A stretch of 64,000 nt of DNA from Candidatus Sulfotelmatobacter sp. (lineage in GTDB: Bacteria; Acidobacteriota; Terriglobia; Terriglobales; Acidobacteriaceae): the NCBI GenBank assembly GCA_036500765.1, contig DASYBM010000016.1, positions 558,001 to 622,000 of the forward strand, read 5' to 3'. Below are positions 35,801-43,870 of this stretch, in pieces. Every line of letters begins with the position of its first letter. Within the stretch, counting starts at the first letter, position 1. A model generated the notes under the pieces. The model was not told the DNA's origin. It made no database searches and was given only the letters and a program-made list of their open reading frames with translations. The position numbers and the translations under genes were made by a program.

Positions 35801-36065
35801 GAAGGATGCGGTCATCACCGCCTGCCGCGTGCGCCTGCGGCCCATTCTGATGACTTCGCTCGCCACCATCATCGGCATGATTCCCATGGCATTGAGGTTG
35901 GGCACCGGCGCCGAACAATACGCGCCCATGGCGAAGGCCATCATCGGAGGCCTTACCTCCTCGGTGTTGCTCACAATTTTCATCGTGCCCGCCGCTTACT
36001 TATTGGTCTATGGCAACCGCGGCGAAAAGAATCCGGCGGCGCCGGCGCAGGAGGTGCAAGCATGA
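32802..36065 (+). CDS. RND efflux transporter permease (AcrB/MdtB-like superfamily)
   Basis: 1087 residues from the ATG at 32802. There are about 12 membrane spans in the 1+5+1+5 pattern, with two large periplasmic loops. The start SIRNPYFIIVICLTLVVIG and the motif ARMPVDLFPPINLPEV are typical. The proton-relay positions differ from AcrB. TM4 reads RVIDNSVISLEN, where AcrB has the DD pair, so only the first Asp is kept. TM10 reads IADSNSILIVDF, with Ser where AcrB has Lys940. The second periplasmic loop contains an extra Gly/Pro-rich segment with two Cys (~residues 807-830). It overlaps the TolC-like gene by ATGA. Substrate unknown. Confidence 0.93.
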   Translation: MPGFSIRNPYFIIVICLTLVVIGVTSIARMPVDLFPPINLPEVVVATFYSGMPPEDVETDITDPLERFFTLAAGVDHFESRSMLGVSIIKVYFQPGTSADADVTELSNLALADLKRLPPGTLPPVVLKFDASSLPVALVTVKGEGLNETQLHDYAQFQIRNQITSVPGSSIPGVFGGIYRQIMVYVDPYKLSSRQLSLMDVVGAVNSANLILPAGDVKMGPYDYFVYSNSLVNSMDELGKVPLKVDGHSWVTVNDVGKAEDSHGIQSNIVRIDGQKSAYIPIMKQGGDSNTIAVVDGVRALIKHLYDIPKQMVTSIVFDQSVYVKEAIHTVLHEGVLGLILTSLMILIFLGSFRATSAVLLSIPLSALAAFVVLALLGGTINTMILAGMALAFSRVIDNSVISLENIYRHLEMGAAPMIAAEVGGAEVNLAVLAATLVDVVDFFPVVFLYGVAKFLFSALALAFCLSLLASFVVAMTVIPLFCSRFLKAKPHGEVHDTSEYHEEYSPSRMEKFNARFNRVFNNLLEFYERWVRRALLRPGLTVLLLSGVFVASLLIYPLMGLAFFPKTDAGQFTINLKVPTGTRIEVTDQYVAKVEDLIRGAMEGQDLKRIVSNIGVVPDFSSLYTTNSGPYTATVQVQLSESHKLSSFEYMDRVQQRMAKNFPEVRTFFSSGSMVDAILNTGMPAPIDVQVSGSSLAQDNQIAQDLAAQIRQIHGVGQVYVPQDMNYPALRLNVDRVHAGELGLTQKDVVDNVITALNSNYMIAPNYWVDRKSGNDYYLTVQYFEKGQAAIHNLADLGQIPLRDPATGSGVNCGPSGPPRLGNGQPSWACSDGGRPTTVLSNVVSVKQVQTPTEVDHYQIQKAIDIYVTPTGEDLQRVTGRIHDILKHANVPENVRVNLRGMVVGMQQSFKSFAFGFLISFLLLFLILTAQFKSFIDPFLIMLAIPMGFVGVLIILPLTGATLNVMSLMGVLMLVGIADSNSILIVDFAHNLEKQGLSPKDAVITACRVRLRPILMTSLATIIGMIPMALRLGTGAEQYAPMAKAIIGGLTSSVLLTIFIVPAAYLLVYGNRGEKNPAAPAQEVQA

Positions 36066-37525
36066 ACCGCCCGCGGCAGGCTTTTCGGGGAGTGAGAAAT
36101 GCGATCGCAAGAACAGCGATACTGGCGTTGCCCTTGGCCGGAGTAGCGCAGGACGCCAACTCTGCGAAGCTCTCAACTCTGCCTTCCGCGCCGATGCCGC
36201 AAACGGCCACTCAGTCGATAGCCGGTTCAAGCTCCGGGACTCACGCAGGCACGATGAACCGACAAATGCCGGCGCAGGCCCCATCGTCACAGAGCGCTTC
36301 GGGTGCGCCGACGCTGCTCTCAGTAAAAGACGCGGAGGCGCTCGCCCTTAAGAATAATCCGCAAATTTCGGTCGGCCGCTTAATCGCTCTCGCCTCGCGG
36401 CAGGTGACACGCGAATCTAAATCGGCTTTATGGCCGACAGCGGAAATTGATCTCACCGCCGTGGATGCCAATCCGGGAACCCGTATCACGGCCGGCGCGC
36501 TGAACAACCCGACCGTTTACCAGCGCGCCGCAGCCGGCGCCCTGGTGACTCAAATGATCACGGACTTCGGACGCACCACGAACTTAGTCGCCAGCGCGAA
36601 CCTCGCCGCCAAAGCCGAAGACCAGAATGCTCTGGCCACCAGGGAACAGATTCTTCTGGCCGTCGATCAGGCCTTTTACAACACGTTGCAAACCCAGGCG
36701 GTTCTCATTGTGGCGCAACAGACGGTCAAAGATCGGCAGACGGTCTCCAATCAGGTGGGTGCATTGTTCAAGAGCAAATTAAAGTCGGAGCTGGACTTTA
36801 CTTTTGCCAACGTGAACCTTGCGCAGGCGAAACTTCTGCTGCTCGATGCCCAGAATAATCTGAATGCCGCGCAGTCTTCGCTGTCTGCGGTTCTGGGTTT
36901 CCAGAACCTGCAAAACTTTCAACTGGTGGGAGACTCATCTCCGGTCGCTCCACCCTCCGATAACGTCGACGATCTGATCCGAGCAGCTTTCACCATGCGC
37001 CCGGAGATTCTTTCTCTCGAGTTTCAGTCGGAGTCCGCCGAACGTTTTCAAAAGGCGGAACGAGACCTGCTCTTCCCGAATATTCGGGCGCTCGGAGCCG
37101 TGGGTGACACTCCGGTTCGCAATCCCATCATTTCCAGTTGGTACGGCGCGGTCGGAGTCAATGTCGAAATCCCTGTATTCAATGGATTTCTTTTTACGGC
37201 TCGCTCTCACGAAGCGTCGCTCCGTGCACAAGCCACGCAGGAACGGTTGCGGGATCTACGTGACCGTATCGCCCGCGATGTGCGCACCGCATGGCTCAAT
37301 GCCAAAACGTCCTACGACCGCCTCGCGGTAACGCAACAACTTTTGGAGCAAGCCAACCTTAGCCTCAATCTGGCGCAGTCCCGCTACAACCTGGGATTGG
37401 GTTCGATCGTCGAACTCAGCCAGGCGCAGCTCCAACAGACTCAAGCCCAGATCGCCGATGTAGGAGCCGGTTACGACTACCGTCTAGCCCTGGCCGTCTT
37501 GCAGTACCAGACCAACGGAATCTAG
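36062..37525 (+). CDS. TolC-family outer membrane efflux protein
   Basis: 487 residues, overlapping the permease gene by ATGA. A signal-like N-terminus and a Ser/Ala/Gln-rich linker precede two outer-membrane efflux domain repeats. These show long amphipathic helices (ALKNNPQI, AKLLLLDAQNNLNAAQSSL, AQSRYNLGLGSIVELSQAQLQ). It completes the tripartite pump as the outer-membrane channel. Convergent genes follow after 169 bases. Confidence 0.92.
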   Translation: MNRPRQAFRGVRNAIARTAILALPLAGVAQDANSAKLSTLPSAPMPQTATQSIAGSSSGTHAGTMNRQMPAQAPSSQSASGAPTLLSVKDAEALALKNNPQISVGRLIALASRQVTRESKSALWPTAEIDLTAVDANPGTRITAGALNNPTVYQRAAAGALVTQMITDFGRTTNLVASANLAAKAEDQNALATREQILLAVDQAFYNTLQTQAVLIVAQQTVKDRQTVSNQVGALFKSKLKSELDFTFANVNLAQAKLLLLDAQNNLNAAQSSLSAVLGFQNLQNFQLVGDSSPVAPPSDNVDDLIRAAFTMRPEILSLEFQSESAERFQKAERDLLFPNIRALGAVGDTPVRNPIISSWYGAVGVNVEIPVFNGFLFTARSHEASLRAQATQERLRDLRDRIARDVRTAWLNAKTSYDRLAVTQQLLEQANLSLNLAQSRYNLGLGSIVELSQAQLQQTQAQIADVGAGYDYRLALAVLQYQTNGI

Positions 37526-37694
37526 AGGGAGGCTTCGCTGGGCCCTAGTAGTCGTCCATTCTTGAATCGATAAACCGCGGCGTCAGCCTGAGCGGAGCGT
37601 TCTTCAGGCGAAGCGAGAGCCTGCCCTGAGCGAAGTCGAAGGGGATCTCCCGTTAATCCAGCGGGGAGCGTAAGCCACGCACCTCGCCCTCGAG
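37526..37694. repeat. Copy of a dispersed intergenic repeat (CTGAGCGAAGTCGAAGGG type)
   Basis: The convergent gap between the TolC-like and LemA genes holds GCCTGCCCTGAGCGAAGTCG and flanking text. It also occurs, diverged, near 28280, 43415, 57181 and 58207. It is non-coding, and apparent open frames through it are artefacts. Confidence 0.7.
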
Positions 37695-38315
37695 TTAGTG
37701 CGCCGGCGCCGGTTGCGGATTCCCCTGCGGAGCGGGCGCGAAATTTACCTTCGGAACCTGCCGCGACCCTTCCGAGGCGGTGAAATATGCGTCGTTCACC
37801 TTGAACCCGGCCCATCCCGCGAAAATGCTGTTGGGAAATTGCTGTACATACGTGTTGTAGTCTTGCAGCGTGTCGTTATAGCGCTTACGTTCCACGGCGA
37901 TGCGGTTCTCGGTGCCCGCGAGTTCATCTTGCAGGCGCAGAAAGTTTTCGTTCGACTTCAGTTGGGGATAATTCTCTGAGATGGCGAGCAGGCGCCCGAT
38001 CGCACCATCGAGTTGTCCGTTCGCGGCAATCTTCTGCTGCGGCGTCCCCGCCGAAAGCAGCGCCGAACGCGCCTTGGCGATGTCGCCAAACACGGTCACT
38101 TCCTGCTGTGCATAGCCCTTCACGGTCTCCACCAGATTCGGAATCAGGTCCGCACGCCGTTGCAGCACCACGTCCACCTGCGACCATGCCGATTTCACCG
38201 CCTCATTCTTTTGAACCAGCGTGTTCTTCACGCTCACATATTGCCCGAAGAAAACCAGCGTAAACACCGCCAGAATCACCAGAATTACGATGACAACCAG
38301 CAAGCCCTTCCCCAT
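37695..38315 (-). CDS. LemA family protein
   Basis: 206 residues from the ATG at 38315, with a strong GGAGGAGG just upstream. An N-terminal span (residues 4-24) is followed by the LemA signature: NEAVKSAWSQVDVVLQRRAD, LIPNLVETVKGYA, then ENYPQLKSNENF. The C-terminus is Pro/Ala/Gln-rich. LemA proteins are membrane-anchored helical bundles of unclear function, often encoded with TPM-domain proteins, as here. It is the last gene of a three-gene minus-strand operon. Confidence 0.92.
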   Translation of the reverse strand: MGKGLLVVIVILVILAVFTLVFFGQYVSVKNTLVQKNEAVKSAWSQVDVVLQRRADLIPNLVETVKGYAQQEVTVFGDIAKARSALLSAGTPQQKIAANGQLDGAIGRLLAISENYPQLKSNENFLRLQDELAGTENRIAVERKRYNDTLQDYNTYVQQFPNSIFAGWAGFKVNDAYFTASEGSRQVPKVNFAPAPQGNPQPAPAH

Positions 38316-38359
38316 ACGCTTCCTCCTCCGAAATCTGAAATCAAAACTCGAAAATCTAA

Positions 38360-38415
38360 AATCGAAATTCTGCAATCGAAAATCAGCAATCGAAATTCTG
38401 CAATCGAAAATCAGC
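38360..38415. repeat. Perfect 28-bp tandem duplication
   Basis: Units 38360-38387 and 38388-38415 are identical, beginning AATCGAAATTCTGCAATCGA. The second unit overlaps the TGA (38411-38413) of the nucleotidyltransferase-like gene. Related AATC(G/T)AAA fragments precede it from 38330, suggesting a decaying short-repeat array in the spacer. Confidence 0.95.
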
Positions 38416-39205
38416 GCCCCGATGCTTCTGAGTCTAACGCCTCATCGACCGCGGCCGTCACTTTCTCTACCGCCGCCAGGTAGCGCGCTGCCAGATCGCT
38501 GCCTTTAAGTTCATTCCGCTCCAATTTCCCTTCCCGCACATCCAGCGCCTGATGGATCGCCGAGAGATCGACTCCCATTCGCTTGGCCAACGCATCTACC
38601 GCCTCCCGCCTGCTCGCCGGCGCCGCCTCCCCCAGCGCAATCAGCGCATGCCGAAACAACGTGCCAAACGAGGGCACCGAACGCAGCAGCAACTCCGACA
38701 ACCGCGCATCGTTTCCCGCCGCCAGCAGCACCTGCTGCCGCAGGAGAATCAGTTTCTCCCGCAGTTCATATTCCACCTGCACCCGGTGCACATGCAGTGA
38801 AATTTTCAAGCCCTGCACGGGATCATCGCCAAACAGCACCCGATGCTGCTGCTGTATGTCGAGCAATTCAATGCTAAACACATCCGTCGACCGCTCCAGT
38901 TCCCGCCGCGTCATGCACAAAGGCGCAGGCTGCTTCTGCTTGCCCCACCATTTCGCGACCGGCCCCAGAGCCTGCAACCCCGCGAACGAACTATCGCCCA
39001 GCACGCACAACAGATTCAGATTCGACTGCCCTGGACGAAAATCACCCGCCACCGCCGATCCAAATAAAATGACGCTCTCCAGATTCGTCCCCGCTGCTTC
39101 GCGAAGCCGCTTCACGAACTCGTCGAGCTTATCCTTATTTTTGCTGTCTATCGTGCCGTCGACTTTGTTGTTCATGTTCCGTTCGTTCCGATTTGCAGAA
39201 ACCAT
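38411..39205 (-). CDS. Nucleotidyltransferase-fold protein with altered catalytic motif
   Basis: 264 residues, ATG at 39205 with GAGGA five bases upstream. Residues ~43-66 match the pol-beta nucleotidyltransferase core VILFGSAVAGDFRPGQSNLN. The metal-binding DxD is NLN (Asn62, Asn64) here, so catalysis is doubtful. The remaining ~190 residues are mostly helical and may form a substrate or partner domain. It sits between the TPM-domain gene (15 bases upstream) and lemA, an unusual insertion into that pair. A non-catalytic binding role is inferred. Confidence 0.7.
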   Translation of the reverse strand: MVSANRNERNMNNKVDGTIDSKNKDKLDEFVKRLREAAGTNLESVILFGSAVAGDFRPGQSNLNLLCVLGDSSFAGLQALGPVAKWWGKQKQPAPLCMTRRELERSTDVFSIELLDIQQQHRVLFGDDPVQGLKISLHVHRVQVEYELREKLILLRQQVLLAAGNDARLSELLLRSVPSFGTLFRHALIALGEAAPASRREAVDALAKRMGVDLSAIHQALDVREGKLERNELKGSDLAARYLAAVEKVTAAVDEALDSEASGR

Positions 39206-39220
39206 CGCATTCCTCGTTTG

Positions 39221-40012
39221 CTACCAACTGCTGCTGGCGCCGCCGCCTCCGGAACTGCCCCCACCAAAACCACCGAACCCGCCACCCCCACCCCCACCAC
39301 CAAAGCCTCCCCCACCGCCAAATCCACCGCCACCGAACCCGCCTCCGCGCCCGCCAAAAATCTGCGAAAAGAGAAGCCAAAAGAACAGACTACGCAACGG
39401 CGTCAACAGGATGATCAACACCACCACGATGATTGCAATCACTCCGCCAATCGAAATCCCTCCGCTTGGTTCGCGCACTGCGGGAACCGGGGCGGGAGGC
39501 GTCGCTCCCGTGAGTTGCACGCCCGCATCCGCCGCGATGACGTTCGCAACCCGGCTCGTTACCAGCAGTAAAGCTTGGTTGTACTCCTGGCTGCGCATCA
39601 GCGGAATCGCTTCCCGCTGAAATCCTCCTACTTTGCCGTCGGGCAAAATCGGTTCCAGCCCGTACCCCACTTCAATGCGCGCCTTGTGATCCTGTATGGC
39701 GTACAGAATCAGTACTCCGCGATCGGTGGACTTTGCGCCAATGCCCCATTTCTTAAATAGATCGACGGCAAAGGTCTCGATATCCGAGCCATCGAGCGAA
39801 TTGATCGTCACCAGGGCGATTTGGGCATGAGCCTTTTCGTCGACTTGCTGGCAGGTATCGGTGATCTGCGCAGTCGTCGTCTGATTCAGCACATGCGCGA
39901 AATCGTTGACGTAGCCGGTGGGTTGTAGTTGAGCGACCGACTCCGCCCGTACTGCCGCGCCCAGCGACAATACCAGCACGGCAGTCAGACATATTCGCGC
40001 GCGCCAACTCAC
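39221..40012 (-). CDS. TPM-domain protein (YgcG-like) with glycine-rich tail
   Basis: 263 residues from a GTG at 40012, without a clear ribosome-binding site. A signal peptide ends near AVRAES. A TPM domain (~30-155) follows with GYVNDFAHVLN, then IALVTINSLDGSDIETFA, then RGVLILYAIQDHKARIEVGYG. One membrane span (~190-212) comes next, then a ~45-residue tail of Gly, Phe and Ser. This matches YgcG-type proteins found with LemA, proposed to act in membrane protein turnover or envelope upkeep. It is the first gene of the operon. Confidence 0.88.
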   Translation of the reverse strand: MSWRARICLTAVLVLSLGAAVRAESVAQLQPTGYVNDFAHVLNQTTTAQITDTCQQVDEKAHAQIALVTINSLDGSDIETFAVDLFKKWGIGAKSTDRGVLILYAIQDHKARIEVGYGLEPILPDGKVGGFQREAIPLMRSQEYNQALLLVTSRVANVIAADAGVQLTGATPPAPVPAVREPSGGISIGGVIAIIVVVLIILLTPLRSLFFWLLFSQIFGGRGGGFGGGGFGGGGGFGGGGGGGGFGGFGGGSSGGGGASSSW

Positions 40013-40285
40013 CCGCAGATTGTACAGAAAAGCCAGGCGTCAGGCGTGAGACCCCCGCCGGTGTAGAACGGACACTCCAGTCCGTCGCCCTTGACTTTGA
40101 TCCCGATTCTGACCTGATCTCAAACATGGCGGGGGTTTACGACCATCAGAACGAATGGGTCAGTAGCAATGGACTCAGCCTGAGATCTCTTATCCGGAGA
40201 TGTAAGTAGTAGGTCCGCTGCCCGCCGCCGCCCAATCACCTTAGTAATTTGCCGAAAGCCCGGTCGAGCGTTCATCATTATTGGC

Positions 40286-40564
40286 GTGCCAAATTCTGAC
40301 ACCACCCGCCGCTGGCCGCGACTTCCCGTCGATATGCCTGTCCGCGTCGTTACGTCCAGGGGCTTTTCCACCACGGTGGTGGAGGGTCGCGGCACGGAAA
40401 TGAGCGAAGGCGGCATGGTGTTGTACGCTGGTATCCTGTTGAACCCCGGCGACTTACTGGAAATTGAATTCGATACTCCCACGCCCTCGCGTCTCCCCGC
40501 CATCGTCCGCTCCCGCAACGGCTTCTGCTTCGGCCTCGAATTTATCACGCCGCTCCCGGCGTGA
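40286..40564 (+). CDS. PilZ-domain protein
   Basis: 92 residues from a GTG at 40286. The N-terminal RRWPRLPVDMPVRV and the EMSEGGM block match the two c-di-GMP-binding motifs of PilZ (RxxxR and D/NxSxxG), the second with a Glu-Met variation. It is a single domain with nothing else attached and may be a c-di-GMP receptor. No partner gene is obvious nearby. Confidence 0.72.
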   Translation: MPNSDTTRRWPRLPVDMPVRVVTSRGFSTTVVEGRGTEMSEGGMVLYAGILLNPGDLLEIEFDTPTPSRLPAIVRSRNGFCFGLEFITPLPA

Positions 40565-40806
40565 TTTTCTGGTGTTTCTTCACGATCCAGCGATCGGCGA
40601 GACAAGCTCACCGTGCGCCGGTTCAGCGGTGCCGAAACAGCGAGAGACTCAGATGGCTTTTGCCCGCTGGGGTTTGGCCTGCACAATCGCAGCCGCTGAA
40701 GCCGAAATCCAAGCCTGCACTTTGGCAGGATTAAAGGGCCTACCCCGGTACAATCCAACAGGCCACCGTGACATTCTCCACCCCCTTGTTCTAGCATTCC
40801 CTAGCT

Positions 40807-42210
40807 ATGTTTTTCGAACAGTTCTATCTCGGCTGTCTCGCCCATGCTTCCTACATGCTCGCCTCCGAAGGCGAAGCCGTGGTCGTCGATCCGCAACGCG
40901 ATGTCGAGTTATATCTGAAAACCGCCGCCGATCACCGCCTTACTATCCGCCACATTTTTGAAAGTCATCTGCACGCCGACTTCGTCTCCGGACACCGCGA
41001 ACTCGCCGCCCGCACCGGCGCTGCCATCTACATGGGCGCGCAAGCCGGAGCCATTTTTCCTCACGTGCCCGTCACCGACGGATTCGAATTGAAATTCGGC
41101 AGGGCCTCGATCCGCGTTCTCGAAACTCCGGGGCACACTCCAGAAAGCATCTGCATGGTCGTCACCGACCGCATCGCGGATGAAGAGAAACCTTCTGAGC
41201 CCTGGGCCGTGCTGACCGGAGACACGCTCTTTATCGGCGATGTCGGGCGGCCCGATCTTTCGCCCCGCCACACTCCGGCCCAATTGGCAGGACTGCTCTA
41301 CGACAGTCTGCACACGAAATTGCTGACGCTGCCCGACAAAGTGCTGGTCTATCCCGCGCACGGCGCCGGTTCTCTTTGCGGAAAAAATATGCGCGCCGAG
41401 CGCTCATCCACCATCGGCACCGAACGCCTCACCAACTACGCGCTACAAATTAAGAGCAGGGAAGAGTTCGTCGCTCAGCTCACCAGCAATCTTCCCACAC
41501 GTCCGGATTATTTTCTGAAGGACGCCGAGATCAACCGCACTGGCGCCGCCGCATTGTCCGATCTTCCTCCGCTGCGCGCCCTTGCGCCCGCCCAATTGAA
41601 CATCCTGTTGAACGCCGGTGAGATGGCCCTCGACGTTCGCCCCAACGAGGAATTCGCCGCCGCGCACGTGCCCGGCTCGGTGAACATCGCACTCGGCGGC
41701 CAGTTTGCCTCGTGGGCCGGCACCGTGCTCGGTTTATCGGCGCATCCCGTGCTGATCGCCGCCTCGGACGAGCAGATTGAGGAAGCCCGACTCCGCCTGA
41801 CCCGCGTCGGCATTGAAGTTCTCAACGGATATCTCGACGGAGGTATCGCCGCCTGGAAGCAAGCAGGTCTTCCTTTAGCGACCATTGCGCAACTCACTGC
41901 CAGCGAACTCGATACGCAAATAAAATCCAATCCCGTGCAAGTGCTGGACGTGCGGCGCGAGTCCGAGTGGGATGCCGGGCACATCGAGAGCGCCACCTGG
42001 TGGCCGCTCGACAATTTCAAAGTTTCTCCCCCGGAACTCGACCACCACGCCCCCATCGCCGTCCACTGCAAAAGCGGCTACCGCAGCATGATTGCCAGCA
42101 GCCTGCTGCAACGCGCCGGCTTCACGCAGGTGTTCAATCTGACTGGAGGGTTCGATGCCTGGCACCAGGCCAGACTCCCCACCATTACTCCGAAGCCCGT
42201 CAGGGTTTAA
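40807..42210 (+). CDS. Persulfide dioxygenase-rhodanese fusion (CstB-like)
   Basis: 467 residues, ATG at 40807. Residues 1-~240 are an ETHE1-type MBL domain with HLHAD (His54, His56, Asp58), TPGHTPES (His111) and LTGDTLF (Asp140), fitting a mononuclear iron site. Two rhodanese-like domains follow. The first (~255-350) has no active-site Cys. The second (~360-460) has VHCKSGYRS with Cys421. This order matches the staphylococcal CstB layout: persulfide dioxygenase, pseudo-rhodanese, rhodanese. It likely oxidises persulfides to sulfite and forms thiosulfate during sulfide detoxification. No dedicated regulator is visible nearby. Confidence 0.9.
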   Translation: MFFEQFYLGCLAHASYMLASEGEAVVVDPQRDVELYLKTAADHRLTIRHIFESHLHADFVSGHRELAARTGAAIYMGAQAGAIFPHVPVTDGFELKFGRASIRVLETPGHTPESICMVVTDRIADEEKPSEPWAVLTGDTLFIGDVGRPDLSPRHTPAQLAGLLYDSLHTKLLTLPDKVLVYPAHGAGSLCGKNMRAERSSTIGTERLTNYALQIKSREEFVAQLTSNLPTRPDYFLKDAEINRTGAAALSDLPPLRALAPAQLNILLNAGEMALDVRPNEEFAAAHVPGSVNIALGGQFASWAGTVLGLSAHPVLIAASDEQIEEARLRLTRVGIEVLNGYLDGGIAAWKQAGLPLATIAQLTASELDTQIKSNPVQVLDVRRESEWDAGHIESATWWPLDNFKVSPPELDHHAPIAVHCKSGYRSMIASSLLQRAGFTQVFNLTGGFDAWHQARLPTITPKPVRV

Positions 42211-42331
42211 GCGATACCCAGAAGTGCATATTCCGCCTTTCCCTTTCGTGTGTCCTCGGTGACCCTTGTGACCAAGGACTGTCGTCCGCACCCGTCTATA
42301 CTGAGGCCAATCTAATCGCGGGGGAAATATC

Positions 42332-43378
42332 TTGGCAAAACGCCGACCAATGTCAGCGATACTATCCATCCTGTTCGCTATTGTCCTCGGCGCTCAACTT
42401 CTGCACGCGCAAACCGACAGCAAAACAATCAAGATCGGATTTTCCGTGGAAGCGATGAAGGGAGAGCGGTGGCAGACCGACCTGAATTCTTTTCAGGCGC
42501 GGGCCAAAGAGCTCGGCGCGAATGTGATCTCCAGCGACGCCAACGGCGACGATAATCTTCAACTCCAACAAGTGAAGGACATGATCAAGGCTGGCATCCA
42601 GGTGCTGGTGTTACTGCCCCACGACACCAATAAGGCTGCCCGCATCGTCGACGCAGCCAAGGCCGCAAATGTGAAGGTCATCAGCTACGATCGCCTCGTA
42701 CAGAATAGCGATGTTGATCTCTACGTGAGTTTTGACCGGGTTGAGATCGGCCGCATGCAGGCCGAATCGATTGTGAATCTTGCGCCCAAAGGGAATTATG
42801 TGTTGATCGGCGGCTCTCCCCACGACGAAGGTGCAAAGACTCTGCATGACGCACAAATGAACGTCTTGGGTCCTTATATCGATCGGGGAGACATAAAAGT
42901 CATCGCGGATGCCTATAGCAACGACTGGCTCCCTTCCGAAGCCTACCTCCACATGCTGAAGGCCATTGACTCCTCCCGCGGGGACATCGCCGCGGTTCTA
43001 GCCTCGAATGACGGAACCGCCGGAGGTGCGATTCAGGCTTTGCGCGAACATAACCTGGCCGGCAAGGTGCCGGTCTCAGGGCAGGACGCGGACCTGGCCG
43101 CGGTGATCTGCATCGCCCAGGGCACGCAGACCATGACCGTTTACAAATCCATTCCTAACGAAGCGGCAACCGCGGCCGAAGCGGCCGTTCACCTGGCGAA
43201 AGGCGAGAAAACCGACGCAGGCGCGACCTTGGGTAACGGCAAGACGAACGTTCCCGCTATATTGCTAAGCCCCGTCCTGGTAACCAGGGACAACATCAAA
43301 GCCACCGTCGTCAAAGACGGATTCCAAACGCTAAAAGAAATTAACTTGGGTCTGCCCGCAGACCAGCAGATCAATTAG
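42332..43378 (+). CDS. xylF: Periplasmic sugar-binding protein, XylF-like
   Basis: 348 residues. The start is taken at a TTG (42332), which has GGGGGAAA about seven bases upstream and gives a proper signal peptide (MAKRR then a hydrophobic run to LLHAQ). The ATG at 42350 has no such site. The mature protein is a periplasmic binding protein of the ribose/xylose type: KIGFSVEAMKGERWQTDLN, then DANGDDNLQLQQVKDMI, then VLASNDGTAGGAIQAL, then PVSGQDADLAA. These fit D-xylose-binding XylF best. No ATPase or permease gene is adjacent, so it is an orphan or works with a remote transporter. Confidence 0.82.
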   Translation: MAKRRPMSAILSILFAIVLGAQLLHAQTDSKTIKIGFSVEAMKGERWQTDLNSFQARAKELGANVISSDANGDDNLQLQQVKDMIKAGIQVLVLLPHDTNKAARIVDAAKAANVKVISYDRLVQNSDVDLYVSFDRVEIGRMQAESIVNLAPKGNYVLIGGSPHDEGAKTLHDAQMNVLGPYIDRGDIKVIADAYSNDWLPSEAYLHMLKAIDSSRGDIAAVLASNDGTAGGAIQALREHNLAGKVPVSGQDADLAAVICIAQGTQTMTVYKSIPNEAATAAEAAVHLAKGEKTDAGATLGNGKTNVPAILLSPVLVTRDNIKATVVKDGFQTLKEINLGLPADQQIN

Positions 43379-43540
43379 GCGCATTTTCCCGGGTCGCTAT
43401 TAGCATTGCCATCCTGAGAGGCGCTCGTCAGGCGAAGCGAAGAGCCAGTCCTGGGCAAAGTCGAAGGAATCTCAAGCTCAATGGTCGCAGCGCGCAAGCC
43501 GAGTTGCAACTTGCACCACTGCTCCTCGGAACCTGCCCGA

Positions 43541-43870
43541 TCAAGGATTCATTTCCTGCCGCAGCCGCTTGGAAAGTTTCTCCATCTTCTTCAGCTTTGC
43601 CCCGAGATCTTTGGTCAGCATGCCCCTTCCCAGTTGCTGGAGGTCGGACTGTACAGCGGCGCTCAGAGTAAACAATTCCTGAGCATCCTGATGGACGAGT
43701 TGCAGCCGCACCAGCGCCGGATGGGCCTGCGTGCGATCGTTCTCAATCTGGTTTAAGCGTTGTTCTTTCATCTCGATTCTCTGGTTGATTTGTCGCGCGG
43801 CTCCCGGTTCCTGCGGAGCAGCCGGCACTACGAGAACAATCAAGAGAAGTGAAGCGAGGCGGGCTTGCAT
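43541..43870 (-). CDS. Small secreted coiled-coil protein, unknown
   Basis: 109 residues from the ATG at 43870, with a strong AGGAGGT just upstream. A signal peptide (to about residue 20) is followed by a heptad-like, Gln/Leu/Lys-rich region of about 85 residues. It contains RQINQRIEMKEQRLNQ and KLKKMEKLSKRLRQE. No family recognised. The clear ribosome-binding site and signal peptide argue that it is real. Confidence 0.6.
   Translation of the reverse strand: MQARLASLLLIVLVVPAAPQEPGAARQINQRIEMKEQRLNQIENDRTQAHPALVRLQLVHQDAQELFTLSAAVQSDLQQLGRGMLTKDLGAKLKKMEKLSKRLRQEMNP

Noticed and set aside
37522..37815. Minus-strand open frame containing RLRSGQALASPEER
   Set aside because: It is a translation of the dispersed spacer repeat plus the antisense end of neighbouring genes.
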